Shown here piece after piece: positions 44,896 through 54,564 of a DNA stretch of 64,000 nt. Where the stretch lies: assembly GCF_000619945.1 (NCBI RefSeq), contig NZ_JHVC01000002.1:186001-250000 (forward strand), given 5' to 3'. The stretch's first letter is position 1. Every line of letters begins with the position of its first letter. Both the position numbers and the translations under genes were made by a program. Under the pieces are notes generated by a model. It was not told the origin of the DNA and did no database searches. It saw nothing but the letters and a program-made list of their open reading frames with translations. The stretch is from Clostridium lundense DSM 17049 (GTDB lineage Bacteria; Bacillota; Clostridia; Clostridiales; Clostridiaceae).

Positions 44896-45666
44896 ATGTC
44901 AATTCTAAAAGTTGAAAATATAACAAAAATATATGGTGGAAAAAAAGGCGGGATGACGTTCAAAGCTCTGGATAAATTTAGTTTAGGAATTGAAAAAGGT
45001 GAATTCGTTGGAGTAATGGGGCCATCTGGCAGTGGTAAAACAACGTTATTAAATATAATGGCAACTATAGACAGTCCTTCATCAGGAGAACTTTTTATAA
45101 ATGGTACAAATCCTACAAAACTAAATGAGAAAAATATTGCACTTTTTAGAAGAAAGGAACTAGGTTTTATATTTCAAGATTTTAATCTTTTAGATTCTTT
45201 ATCTATTAAGGAAAATATAATATTGCCACTTGTATTAGAGAAAGTTAATGTAAGAGAAATAGAAAAGAAAGTTGAAGATATTGCAAGTCTTTTAAATATT
45301 AAAGATATTTTAAATAAAAAACCATATGAAATTTCAGGAGGGCAGCAGCAAAGAGCAGCTTGTGCAAGAGCACTTATCCATAATCCTTCTATAATTTTGG
45401 CAGATGAACCTACAGGAAATCTTGATTCTAAAGCTTCCCAGGATGTTATGGAAACTTTAACAAATCTAAATAGTAAAAAAGAAGCTACTATAATGATGGT
45501 TACTCATGATCCTTTTTCTGCAAGTTTTTGTAAAAGAATAATTATGATTAAGGATGGAAAATACTTTTTAGAAATTGTGAATGGAGGAAACAGGCAAGCG
45601 TTTTTCAAAGAAATCATGGATTCTCTTTCACTTTTAGGAAGCAGGTCAAATAATTATACACTGTAG
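44896..45666 (+). CDS. BceA-like ABC transporter ATPase (module 1)
   Basis: A 256-residue ABC ATPase. Walker A is GPSGSGKTT (42-50), the Q-loop is FIFQDFNLLD, the signature is ISGGQQQRAA, Walker B is ILADEPTGNLDS and the H-loop is VTHDP. It is the peptide-antibiotic resistance (BceA/VraD) type, with a longer C terminus than LolD-type proteins. AGGAGG precedes the ATG. It would energise the permease encoded 13 bases downstream. Confidence 0.94.
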   Translation: MSILKVENITKIYGGKKGGMTFKALDKFSLGIEKGEFVGVMGPSGSGKTTLLNIMATIDSPSSGELFINGTNPTKLNEKNIALFRRKELGFIFQDFNLLDSLSIKENIILPLVLEKVNVREIEKKVEDIASLLNIKDILNKKPYEISGGQQQRAACARALIHNPSIILADEPTGNLDSKASQDVMETLTNLNSKKEATIMMVTHDPFSASFCKRIIMIKDGKYFLEIVNGGNRQAFFKEIMDSLSLLGSRSNNYTL

Positions 45667-45679
45667 GGGGAGGATTGAA

Positions 45680-47650
45680 ATGACAATTAATAATATAGCT
45701 ATCAAAAATATTAAAGGAAATTTAAATAAATATGCTATGTATTATTTAAGCAATGTAATAGTTGTAACTATATTTTTTATATTTGCTAATTTTATATATA
45801 ATCCGAGTTTAAGTAATGGAAATTTTAATGATAAGACTATGAGTGAAGTTGCTAGTAGATTAATGTATTTGTGCGAATTTGTAATAGTAATTTTCACTTT
45901 TATATTTTCAAATTACTCAATAACTAGTTTTTTAAAGTCTAGAGAAAAAGAATTTGGACTTTTATCAATGTTTGGTTTAACCAAAGGTCAAATAAGACGA
46001 TATGTCATGTTTGAAAATATAACAATTTCAATTTTTTCTATTATGACAGGACTCTTCTTTGGAATTTTGTTTTCAAAATTATTTTTTATGGCTGTGTCTA
46101 CAATTTTAGATCTGAATTCAGAAATTCCATTTTCAATATCAAGTAAAGCCATAAAAATAACAATATTAAGCTTTTTAATACTTCTTAATCTTATAAGCTT
46201 TATTACAAGCTTTAAAATAAAAAATAATAACATTGCAGAATTATTAAAGGGTGAGAGGATACCTAAAGAAACACCGAAGTTTTCAAAAATAAAATCAGCA
46301 TTAGCAATAATACTTATCATATCAGGATACATTGTAGGCTTATTTTCTGGAACAGCTATTATAGCTACAATGTTTCCAATACTTATAGTTGTAATAATAG
46401 GAACTCACTTTTTATTTTCTCAATTTAGTGTGTTTTTTACAAATAAACTTCAGAACAATAAAGGAGTTTATTATAAAGGAATAAATCTGATAACGCTTTC
46501 TCAAATCATATATAAATTAAAAGATAATGCAAAGGTATTATTTATTACTTCAATACTAAGTGGAATTACCCTTGCATCGGCTATATCAGTTTATTCTCTA
46601 CAAAGAGTAAGTTTATATTCAATGGAAGAAAATTGTCCACAAGACATAGGGGTCATAGAGCAGGATATAAATTCTCATAAAGTTATAGCTGATGGAAAAG
46701 TTGAAGATATACTAAATAAGTATAAGTTTGATATACAATATAAAAATAAAATAGAGCTAATAAAGGCAAAAAACAATGATAAGGTAAAAGATAATAAGAA
46801 AAGTACTTATGGCATAAAAGTAAATAAAACTGATTTTAATATAATGTCTGAAGATAGCTTTAATGAACTTGCAAAGCAGTATAACAAGAAATCTTTAACT
46901 TTAAAAAATGGAGAAGTAGTAATATATACCTATGATTTAACTGGTAATATAGCTAATGCAAGAACAGAACTTCCTTTTAAGCATCAGAAGACTTTAAACT
47001 TAAACATTGGAGGCAAAATAAGTAGCTGGAATATATTGAGTAACTTAAAAGGTGGAATTATAAACGCAGATGAAAAAGATACTAATACTATAATTGTTAA
47101 TAATAGTGATTTCGAAAAAATGCGGAATGAAATTTCAAATAATGATAAGTGTATTTATTATGGATATAACATCAAACATAATTTAAAAGCTACTGATGCT
47201 GTAATTGAAATAAAAAATGCAGTTACAAAAGGTCAAGAACCTTTCTTTACTGAAAGAGTAATAAGCGCAGCAGGCGTAATGAAATTGCTATCTGTACTTT
47301 TGTTTATAGGAACGTTTATTGCAATGATATTTTTTATTGCAACAGGAAGTATATTATATTTCAAAATGTTTAATGAAGTTCAGAAAGATAAGCAAGATTT
47401 TATAGGATTAAAAAAGATAGGCGTTACACAAGAAGAAATAAAAAAGGTTATCAGTATTCAAAGTTTTACAATGTTTTTTTTACCACTTACAGTAGCAACA
47501 GTTCATGCTGCTTTTGCAGTGAAATCTGTAGGACTTTTAAATATAAAATATTTTATATTTATTGCAGGAATATATTTAGTTTTACAAATAGTATATTATC
47601 TATTTGCTAAATGGATGTATGTTAAACAAATTAATAGTTGGAGCATTTAG
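45680..47650 (+). CDS. BceB-like FtsX-family permease (module 1)
   Basis: A 656-residue permease with about ten membrane helices: two N-terminal, a FtsX-type block at about 55-190, helices at 205-250 and 285-305, then a large extracellular domain (about 310-525) and three C-terminal helices. The big domain between helices 7 and 8 is the hallmark of BceB, which binds antimicrobial peptides or their lipid complexes and signals to the BceS kinase. GGGGGAGG precedes the ATG. It is followed by a terminator and an Agr-like regulator pair. Confidence 0.93.
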   Translation: MTINNIAIKNIKGNLNKYAMYYLSNVIVVTIFFIFANFIYNPSLSNGNFNDKTMSEVASRLMYLCEFVIVIFTFIFSNYSITSFLKSREKEFGLLSMFGLTKGQIRRYVMFENITISIFSIMTGLFFGILFSKLFFMAVSTILDLNSEIPFSISSKAIKITILSFLILLNLISFITSFKIKNNNIAELLKGERIPKETPKFSKIKSALAIILIISGYIVGLFSGTAIIATMFPILIVVIIGTHFLFSQFSVFFTNKLQNNKGVYYKGINLITLSQIIYKLKDNAKVLFITSILSGITLASAISVYSLQRVSLYSMEENCPQDIGVIEQDINSHKVIADGKVEDILNKYKFDIQYKNKIELIKAKNNDKVKDNKKSTYGIKVNKTDFNIMSEDSFNELAKQYNKKSLTLKNGEVVIYTYDLTGNIANARTELPFKHQKTLNLNIGGKISSWNILSNLKGGIINADEKDTNTIIVNNSDFEKMRNEISNNDKCIYYGYNIKHNLKATDAVIEIKNAVTKGQEPFFTERVISAAGVMKLLSVLLFIGTFIAMIFFIATGSILYFKMFNEVQKDKQDFIGLKKIGVTQEEIKKVISIQSFTMFFLPLTVATVHAAFAVKSVGLLNIKYFIFIAGIYLVLQIVYYLFAKWMYVKQINSWSI

Positions 47651-47691
47651 GTATTTATTTAATTCTAGTATTAATTCACAGAATTTAAAGA

Positions 47692-47722
47692 GCAGGGGAG
47701 ACAAGTTTCCTCTGCATTTTTT
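47692..47722 (+). terminator. Terminator after exporter module 1
   Basis: GCAGGGGA / TTCCTCTGC type stem followed by six T. Confidence 0.75.
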
Positions 47723-47849
47723 ATTTATTATTAAATAGGTGTGTATATTTAAAAGTTTAATTTTTTAGTTTATATGCATATGAGTTTTGTAGGGGATGTG
47801 CTTCTGATATATAATGTAATAATAAACCATAATAGAAAGGAAGATTGGT

Positions 47850-48572
47850 ATGCTTAAAATTGCGGTTTGTGATGATGAAGTACTTCAAAGACTAGATATT
47901 GTAAATAAGATTAAAAGTATTTTAGAAAACAATTATTGTGATTATAACTATGATATTGAAGAATTTAGTAGTGGTGAGCAAATGATTTCTTCTGGTAGCT
48001 ATTTTGACATTGTGTTTTTAGATATAAAAATGGGCAAGATCTCTGGTATAGATACAGCTAAAAGTATAAGAGAAAATAATAATGCTACAAAGATTGTTTT
48101 TATAACAGCTTTTGAAGAGTATGTTTTTGAAGCTTTTGATGTATCTGCATTTCATTATCTTATAAAACCAGTATCTGAAGAAAAGATATCAGAAATTATA
48201 GATAGAATTTTTAAGGTGATTAGCCATAAAGAAAATAGCGAACAATGTATTGTAATTAATAAAGGGAAAAGCGCAATAAAAGTGCTATTAGATAGTATAC
48301 ACTTTTTTGAGGTGCAAAATAGAATTATAAATATACATACTGAAAAAGAAGTAATACAGTATTATGACAAGCTTGCAAATATAGAAGAAAAAGTTCCTAG
48401 AGATAGCTTTTTTAAATGTCATAGGAGTTATATAGTAAATCTAAAATACGTAATGAAATTTAATAAAACAGATATAATGCTTGATAATGGGACAAGAATA
48501 ATGCTATCAAAAAGTAAATATGATGAATTTTCTAGAGCATTTTTAAAATATATAAAACGAGGTGAAGCGTAG
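47850..48572 (+). CDS. LytTR-family response regulator (AgrA-like, system 1)
   Basis: A 240-residue regulator. The receiver domain has CDDE at 7-10, Asp58 in IVFLDIKMG and Lys in YLIKPVS; a LytTR DNA-binding domain follows from about 135 (FFEVQNRIINIHT, FFKCHRSYIVNLKYV). LytTR domains bind pairs of about 9-bp direct repeats on one DNA face. A matching 21-bp-period repeat lies after the kinase gene at 49887-49920. The kinase gene starts three bases after its stop. Confidence 0.93.
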   Translation: MLKIAVCDDEVLQRLDIVNKIKSILENNYCDYNYDIEEFSSGEQMISSGSYFDIVFLDIKMGKISGIDTAKSIRENNNATKIVFITAFEEYVFEAFDVSAFHYLIKPVSEEKISEIIDRIFKVISHKENSEQCIVINKGKSAIKVLLDSIHFFEVQNRIINIHTEKEVIQYYDKLANIEEKVPRDSFFKCHRSYIVNLKYVMKFNKTDIMLDNGTRIMLSKSKYDEFSRAFLKYIKRGEA

Positions 48573-48575
48573 AAA

Positions 48576-49880
48576 GTGATTACTTTTAATATAATTGGGA
48601 AAATACTATCTTTTGTTTCAGATATATTAGGATTTTTTATATTATATATAACACTAAAAGGTTTTCTAGGATTTAAAACAAAGTTACGATATATATTTAT
48701 AGCAATACTTATAACAGGTAATATTCCTTTCTTAATTGTAGAGAAGTTTAATATAGAAAGTGTTTATCAGTGGATACCTACCGTTATATATGTTTTTGTT
48801 ATATGCTTAATATTCTGTAAAGGGACATACCTTAAAAAGATTATAGTTTCTATAATTTATAATTGTTTTAATGAACTGGTACAGTATATAACAGTACCTG
48901 TTATTTATATGTCAAATGATATAAATAACATAGCAAATCAGTTGATCTTAATTATTGCCCAATTAATTTATATTTTAATATTTAATTTTATATTGAAAAA
49001 TTATTGCATTGATAATAATTTTAAAGATCTAAAATATATGCTATTTTTTGTAATCCCTAATGTGTTTATAGTAGTTTTATTATGTGAATATTTTAAGCTT
49101 TATTACAAAAATAATAATGTGGATAGTTCCTTACTTAATAACATAAAAATGATGGGATTTGCATCTATAGCCTTAATTTGCGGGGTGTTTACTGTAATAA
49201 TTTTGGACAGGCTTATGAAGGAAAATGCCCTGCGTCAGAAGGAAGCATTATTAGCAAATCAATTTAACATACAAGCGAGACATTATAAAGATTTACAGGT
49301 GCAATTTAAAAATACTAGGACATTTAAGCATGATATAAATAATCATTTGATTTGTATTAAGAATTTAATTGCTAATGGTGATATAAAAAGTACAGAACAG
49401 TACATAAAAAAGGTAACTGAGTCGTTAGAAAGCCTTAATTTAAGAGTAAATACTGGGAATCCATTTGCAGATGCTGTTATAAATGAAAAATATAATATCA
49501 GTATAGATAAAAATATAGATTTTAAGTGTAATATAAAAATACCCAATGGAATAAAAATGAACCCTTTTGATTTATGTGTAGTACTTGGTAATGCCTTAGA
49601 TAATGCAATAGAGGCTTGTGAAAAAATTACAGACGAAAGTATAAAAAAATACATACATATAACAAGTACATTCAATAAGTCATTTATAGTATTTGAAATA
49701 AAGAATAGCATGAAGGGATATATACATAAAGATTATATAAGTACAGATAAGGGTGATGATATAAATCACGGATTAGGGCTTTTAAATATTCAAAGTATTG
49801 CTGATAAGTATTTTGGAACTACTTATATTGAAAATAGTGAAAATATGTTTGTACTAAATGTTATGCTTCAAGTGTTATAG
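48576..49880 (+). CDS. Agr-type sensor kinase (GHKL family, system 1)
   Basis: A 434-residue kinase with six N-terminal membrane helices (about 8-212) and no large extracellular domain, as in peptide-sensing AgrC. His252 lies in TFKHDINNHL, and the GHKL ATPase motif is LGNALDNAIEACEK with GLGLLNIQSI at the end. No agrB or agrD gene is nearby, so the ligand may be an imported or externally made peptide. The start is a GTG at 48576 behind CGAGGTGAAG. Confidence 0.9.
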   Translation: MITFNIIGKILSFVSDILGFFILYITLKGFLGFKTKLRYIFIAILITGNIPFLIVEKFNIESVYQWIPTVIYVFVICLIFCKGTYLKKIIVSIIYNCFNELVQYITVPVIYMSNDINNIANQLILIIAQLIYILIFNFILKNYCIDNNFKDLKYMLFFVIPNVFIVVLLCEYFKLYYKNNNVDSSLLNNIKMMGFASIALICGVFTVIILDRLMKENALRQKEALLANQFNIQARHYKDLQVQFKNTRTFKHDINNHLICIKNLIANGDIKSTEQYIKKVTESLESLNLRVNTGNPFADAVINEKYNISIDKNIDFKCNIKIPNGIKMNPFDLCVVLGNALDNAIEACEKITDESIKKYIHITSTFNKSFIVFEIKNSMKGYIHKDYISTDKGDDINHGLGLLNIQSIADKYFGTTYIENSENMFVLNVMLQVL

Positions 49881-49886
49881 ATACTG

Positions 49887-49920
49887 ATTCACTACAAATA
49901 AAGACTTATTCACAACAATA
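49887..49920 (+). promoter_or_regulatory. Candidate LytTR binding site (direct repeat, 21-bp period)
   Basis: ATTCACTACAAAT at 49887-49899 and ATTCACAACAATA at 49908-49920: 11 of 13 bases match and the period is exactly 21, two helical turns, as for AgrA and VirR boxes. It lies between the system 1 kinase and the coiled-coil protein gene. Confidence 0.6.
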
Positions 49921-50000
49921 ACATTATCTTCATTTTAGGGCTTCCGAAGATATTAATAAATACAAATATGTATTCATTAACAAAAAAGGAGGGCACATAT

Positions 50001-50720
50001 ATGAGAATAGGTGCAACATCAAATACAATTTTTAATACTATGGGAATGGGACTAAGGGCAAATAATCATTCAAAAAAATCTATGAGTCCCTTAGAAAAAC
50101 AAAAGCTTCAATTACAAGAACAAATAAAAAAGGTTCAAGAAAGTAAGTATTCTGAAGAAAGCAAGAAAAGTTCAATCAAAGGACTGGAAAAAAAGCTTGA
50201 AGAAGTTGATGACCAATTAGCTAAAGGAAAGTTTGTGAAAAAAACTAAAGAATTAGAAATGTTAAAGCCAAAAGATGAAAAAGTTGAGCATCAAAAAGTA
50301 GCAGGAGAAAGTGAGGAAAGTTCTCAGGTAATAAATAAAGATGTTATGATTGGAATTACTTCAGCTACAGCTCATACAAAGATTGGAAAAATTGCATATT
50401 CAGTATATAGACAGGCTGAAGCAAAAGGGGATACGGCTACAGCGGAAAGGGCATTAAGCTATACTGGGGCTGAGCTTAAAAAATCAGCAGAAGGTAGAAG
50501 GTTAATTGAAAGAGGTATGAAGGAATATAAGAAGCAAATGGAAATCGCTAAAAGATCTAATACTGAAAAGGTTACAAATGATAAAGATATTAGAGAAAAT
50601 GATGTTGTTAGTAAAGAAGAGAAAACAATTACTAATGAGGTGTACGGCTCAAATACCCAAAAGGTTGTAACTAGTGAAAATAGTGAGGCTAAATCTAGTG
50701 TAAAAGAAAGACTTCAATAG
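50001..50720 (+). CDS. Coiled-coil protein of unknown function
   Basis: A 239-residue hydrophilic protein with no signal peptide or membrane helix. The N-terminal third contains a Lys/Glu/Gln-rich coiled coil (LEKQKLQLQEQIKKVQESKY, then IKGLEKKLEEVDDQLAKG, about 33-75). A middle segment (about 115-185) is more ordered (TAHTKIGKIAYSVYRQAEAKGDTATAERAL), and the last 50 residues are polar and low in complexity. Part resembles FlxA-type coiled coils; I do not recognise a family. The ATG at 50001 follows GGAGGG. A LytTR-type repeat upstream suggests that it is a target of system 1. Confidence 0.75.
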   Translation: MRIGATSNTIFNTMGMGLRANNHSKKSMSPLEKQKLQLQEQIKKVQESKYSEESKKSSIKGLEKKLEEVDDQLAKGKFVKKTKELEMLKPKDEKVEHQKVAGESEESSQVINKDVMIGITSATAHTKIGKIAYSVYRQAEAKGDTATAERALSYTGAELKKSAEGRRLIERGMKEYKKQMEIAKRSNTEKVTNDKDIRENDVVSKEEKTITNEVYGSNTQKVVTSENSEAKSSVKERLQ

Positions 50721-50733
50721 GTTATTTTATATA

Positions 50734-50785
50734 GCAACCATATGTAGGTAACTAAAAATAATTACTTACATGTGGTTGTTTTTAT
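50734..50785 (+). terminator. Terminator after the coiled-coil gene
   Basis: A 16-bp stem AACCATATGTAGGTAA / TTACTTACATGTGGTT (two G-T pairs) followed by five T. Confidence 0.8.
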
Positions 50786-50875
50786 AGTTTTAAGTTAAGA
50801 TTATAGTAACTAATATCGATATTTATAATAAATATTTAAGCTAGACTTAATTTTAACTTAAAAGAGGTGCGAAAA

Positions 50876-52381
50876 ATGAAAAATAATTGGACATTTAGTT
50901 TTCAAAAGATACATAGAGTTAATTATGTAACCATAATTGTAATATGTTTACTTATGATTTTAACTGACATGCAAATGAATAGTTTAAAAGTAAATATGGA
51001 TGAGTTGTTACCATTGATAATAGTAATTATAGTTTCAACAATGATATATTTTTCGCCAGTAAAAGATATGATGAAGGCAATAGCCTTTAGCTCAGTTATA
51101 ATACTTTCAAATTTCGGATACTTTTCATCGGGAACTTTCAATCAAGAAACCATTGCTTCTGATATATTGGTGTTTATTGCAGGAATTATATGTGCAACAT
51201 TATATTTTCAAAAAAAAATATTAATTATAAATGCAGTACTTTTAAACACATGTGTTTTGATTTTGTTTTTTGTTAATCCTAGTAGTATGTTAAGTGAAAA
51301 GTTTTCGTATTCAAATATGTTAAATCTTTTTGTAATATTAAATGGTATTATAATTTTAATTTATTGTCTCACTAGTTGGGGGAGCGGATTAATAGAATCA
51401 GCAAATAATAAGTCCTTAGAAAGTAAGGCTTTAGTCCAGAAATTAGATTCACTTTTATTAAATATTAAAGATAGCACTAACAATTTAGATAACAATATAG
51501 AGGCTTTTTCTGAAGATCTTACACTTGTTAATGCCACTAGTGATGATATAAATAATGCTATGTATCAAATAAATATTGGGGTTCAGGAAATAGTAGAGAG
51601 TGTCTTAGGTATAAATTTAAAAATAAATGAATCCAATTCCTCGCTGGAGGAAGTTGGCGATATATCCAATAAAATATCTATAATATCAAGTGAAATGGAA
51701 GAAAATGTTATTGATGGATCTGAAAAAATCAATTCTATGAATAATACTATGAAAACAATAAGAGAAGCTGCGGAAATATCTTTAGGCACAGTAAATACAT
51801 TAAAAAATAGCATTAATAAAATAAATGGTGAGGTTAACAGTATTTACGAAATTTCATCTCAAACTAATCTATTATCATTAAATGCAAGTATTGAAGCCGC
51901 TAGAGCAGGTGAGCATGGCAAAGGATTTTCAGTAGTTGCAGAAGAAGTTAAAAAATTAGCTGAACAAACTACGGAAATAGTAAAAAACATTTATGAGATT
52001 ATTACTGAAATTAATACTATTACTAATGATGCAGTTGTTAAGGTATCTGATGGCAATATGGCAGCGGAAGAGGGAACTAAAGTTGTTAATAATGTGTACA
52101 CTTCATTTAACAAAATTGAAGGATACTTTGAAAGAATGAATGAGTATATATGTGAAGAGCATATGGTTATCCAAAAGGTAGTAGACAACTTCGAACCTGT
52201 AAAAATAGAGCTTGAGGGAATAGGAAGTATCACTGAAGAACATTCAGCATCTACAGAAGAAATTGAGGCGAAAATTAAGGAGCAAGGTGGAAAAATTAAT
52301 TCAATGCATTTATCTATAGAGGAAATTAAAAAGCTAAGTAAAAACCTAAAGGATCTTTCTTCTAATAGGGGGAATAAGTAA
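50876..52381 (+). CDS. Methyl-accepting chemotaxis protein, membrane-embedded sensor
   Basis: A 501-residue receptor. Six N-terminal membrane helices (about 15-172) replace the usual periplasmic sensor, so it may sense within the membrane. A long helical signalling domain follows from about 180, with methylation helices and the conserved hairpin ISSQTNLLSLNASIEAARAG, then GKGFSVVAEEVKKLAEQT. No HAMP domain is evident. The ATG at 50876 follows AGAGGTG. No other chemotaxis genes are in the window. It lies between the two peptide-sensing modules. Confidence 0.9.
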   Translation: MKNNWTFSFQKIHRVNYVTIIVICLLMILTDMQMNSLKVNMDELLPLIIVIIVSTMIYFSPVKDMMKAIAFSSVIILSNFGYFSSGTFNQETIASDILVFIAGIICATLYFQKKILIINAVLLNTCVLILFFVNPSSMLSEKFSYSNMLNLFVILNGIIILIYCLTSWGSGLIESANNKSLESKALVQKLDSLLLNIKDSTNNLDNNIEAFSEDLTLVNATSDDINNAMYQINIGVQEIVESVLGINLKINESNSSLEEVGDISNKISIISSEMEENVIDGSEKINSMNNTMKTIREAAEISLGTVNTLKNSINKINGEVNSIYEISSQTNLLSLNASIEAARAGEHGKGFSVVAEEVKKLAEQTTEIVKNIYEIITEINTITNDAVVKVSDGNMAAEEGTKVVNNVYTSFNKIEGYFERMNEYICEEHMVIQKVVDNFEPVKIELEGIGSITEEHSASTEEIEAKIKEQGGKINSMHLSIEEIKKLSKNLKDLSSNRGNK

Positions 52382-52415
52382 GTTTCATAGTCATCTAAAA
52401 ATCTACAAACAAATA

Positions 52416-52449
52416 AAAAGCGAATTGGAGAAGTCCAATACGCTTTTTT
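52416..52449 (+). terminator. Terminator after the chemoreceptor gene
   Basis: AAAAGCG-A-ATTGGA-GAAG-TCCAAT-A-CGCTTTT. The rest of the gap to 52803 holds the regulatory sites listed next and no gene. Confidence 0.85.
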
Positions 52450-52685
52450 AATATTTAATCTATTTATTTTATTGTATTAATCATTAAGTGAATCTTTAAG
52501 TACATAAAATGTAAAATATGATTATAATGAACTACTTTGTGATTCTGTTAAGATATTTGTTCCTCCTTTGTATGTTCTGTCTAATTAGAAAATTAGGCAT
52601 TGTTGTTATCTGGATAATCTATAAGTAAATTCAGCGTAAGAGTAAAAGTTTAGAGTAACGTTTAAAACGATTTTATTATATAGGG

Positions 52686-52738
52686 CAATTGTGGCAATCA
52701 TGTGACAATTGTGTAAAAAAATAAAATAATAGTATAAT
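52686..52738 (+). promoter_or_regulatory. Promoter and BceR-type operator of module 2 regulator genes
   Basis: TGACA-ATTG-TGTAA at 52703-52716 is an exact match to the BceR-type consensus TnACA-N4-TGTAA. It overlaps the -35 box TTGTGT (52709-52714); TATAAT lies at 52733-52738 after an 18-base spacer. An inverted repeat CAATTGT (52686-52692) / ACAATTG (52705-52711) extends the site. This implies autoregulation. Confidence 0.65.
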
Positions 52739-52803
52739 TAAATTAGAGAAGTAATGTGGCAACTTAGATTTTTTACAAAATATTAAATTGGGGAGAAATT
52801 AAT

Positions 52804-53496
52804 ATGAAATACAAAATATATATTGTAGAAGATGATTTATCAATAAGTAATATATTGAAAGAGTATATTATTAAGTATGGTTTTGATGTAAGGATAGAAG
52901 AAAACTTTGAAAATATAATGACAGGATTTGATGAGTATAGCCCAGACTTAGTATTATTAGATGTTAATTTACCTAAATTTGATGGATTTTATTGGTGCAG
53001 AAGAATAAGACAACAATCAAGAATTCCTATAATATTTATATCAGCAAGAGATAGTGGAATGGATCAGGTTATGGCTTTAGAAAGTGGGGCAGACGATTAT
53101 ATAACAAAGCCTTTTTATTATGAAGTTGTCATTGCAAAGATAAAAAGTCAAATAAGAAGAGCTTTTGGAGATTATGCACCTAAGGTAGAGGAACGCATAG
53201 TTAAAGTAGATAGTCTTAAATTTTATCCTGAAAGATTAGAAGCTGAATTTAAAGATAAAAAATTAATTATTACTAAAAGGGAGGGTATACTCTTAGAGTG
53301 TCTTATGAGTAAATATCCTAAAGTTGTTAGTAGGGACTTCCTTTTAGAAAAAATATGGGATGATTTAGAGTTTGTTGAGGAAAATACTTTAAGTGTGAAT
53401 ATTAGTAGGATAAGAAAAAGGTTACAGACACTGGGAATAGATAAGGGAATAGAAACTATAAGAGGGGCAGGTTATAGATTAAATAAAACCTGGTAG
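52804..53496 (+). CDS. OmpR-family response regulator, BceR-like (module 2)
   Basis: A 230-residue paralog of the module 1 regulator. The acidic pocket is IVEDD, phospho-acceptor Asp53 is in LVLLDVNLP, followed by FISARDS and TKPF; a winged helix occupies about 130-228, with ETIRGAGYRL at the end. FDGFYWCRRIR again marks the BceR type. GGGGAG lies before the ATG. It heads a second RSAB set. Confidence 0.94.
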   Translation: MKYKIYIVEDDLSISNILKEYIIKYGFDVRIEENFENIMTGFDEYSPDLVLLDVNLPKFDGFYWCRRIRQQSRIPIIFISARDSGMDQVMALESGADDYITKPFYYEVVIAKIKSQIRRAFGDYAPKVEERIVKVDSLKFYPERLEAEFKDKKLIITKREGILLECLMSKYPKVVSRDFLLEKIWDDLEFVEENTLSVNISRIRKRLQTLGIDKGIETIRGAGYRLNKTW

Positions 53497-53507
53497 GATG
53501 AAGTGAT

Positions 53508-54494
53508 ATGAGATTATTTTTAAAGGATAATAAGGGTTACATTTTTACATATTTACTAAGCTTAGCTCTTACAATTATATATTCTAATATTATGGGCTTT
53601 ATAGGGTATAGTGAAATTATCTATATAGTGATTTTTAATACATTTATTCTAGTATGCTATTTAGCATTTAGATATTATCAAGATAGACAATTATATAGAT
53701 TATTAAGAAGCGAATTAACATCTTTAAATGATACTTTATTAGAACTTGGTAGTTCTGAACTAAGCCAAAATATTTCTGAGGTATTAAAAAAGCAATATAA
53801 TTTATATAAAGCTGAAATACAAAAATGTAATAAGATTCATAGTGATCATCTAACTTTTATAAATCAGTGGGTTCATCAAATGAAGACACCTCTATCCGTA
53901 TTGCAACTGCAACTTCAAGAGTATGAAGGAGAAGAAAAGTATGAAAATATGCAAGAAGAGGTGAATAGGTTAAAGGAAGGTCTAAATATGGCAATGCATT
54001 TTGCAAGGCTAGATTCCTTTCAAAAAGACTTTATAGTAGAAAAGATTTTTTTAAAGAATCTAGTTCGGGATGTAGTAAGTGAAGAAAAAAAGATTTTTAT
54101 AAAAAACAGAATAGTTCCAAGAGTTGACATAAATGAAAGTATTGAAATTTATAGTGATGTCAAGTGGCTAAAATTTGCATTAGGTCAACTTATTATTAAT
54201 GGTATAAAGTATTCAAGAAATAAGGGAAAGAAATTAATTATAAAAGCCTTGGAAAGTGAAAAAGAAATTAAATTAAGTGTTATTGATGAGGGAATAGGGA
54301 TACCTGTGAAAGATATTAAAAGAGTATTTGACCCATTTTTTACTGGAGAAAATGGACGTAGGTATGGAGAATCTACAGGAATGGGATTGTATATAACTAA
54401 ACAGGTGTGTAACAATTTAGGACATGAAATAGAAGTAGAATCCACTGTTGATGTAGGAGCAAAGATTACAATAAAATTTAAAGTACAAATATGA
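53508..54494 (+). CDS. BceS-like intramembrane-sensing histidine kinase (module 2)
   Basis: A 328-residue kinase with two membrane helices (about 11-30 and 35-54) and a very short outer loop. His123 lies in NQWVHQMKTPLSVL, and the ATPase motifs are FALGQLIINGIKYS, DEGIGIP and GESTGMGLYITK. It starts 11 bases after the regulator gene, with GGATGAAGTGAT as ribosome site. Confidence 0.94.
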   Translation: MRLFLKDNKGYIFTYLLSLALTIIYSNIMGFIGYSEIIYIVIFNTFILVCYLAFRYYQDRQLYRLLRSELTSLNDTLLELGSSELSQNISEVLKKQYNLYKAEIQKCNKIHSDHLTFINQWVHQMKTPLSVLQLQLQEYEGEEKYENMQEEVNRLKEGLNMAMHFARLDSFQKDFIVEKIFLKNLVRDVVSEEKKIFIKNRIVPRVDINESIEIYSDVKWLKFALGQLIINGIKYSRNKGKKLIIKALESEKEIKLSVIDEGIGIPVKDIKRVFDPFFTGENGRRYGESTGMGLYITKQVCNNLGHEIEVESTVDVGAKITIKFKVQI

Positions 54495-54497
54495 TTA

Positions 54498-54536
54498 ATA
54501 GCAAATAGATAGTGTAACTGTTTATTTGCTATTTTC
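54498..54536 (+). terminator. Terminator between kinase and exporter of module 2
   Basis: AATAGCAAATA / TATTTGCTATT followed by TTCAATTT. Its position is the same as in module 1. Confidence 0.6.
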
Positions 54537-54564
54537 AATTTAATTATAAAGTCTTACATACACG

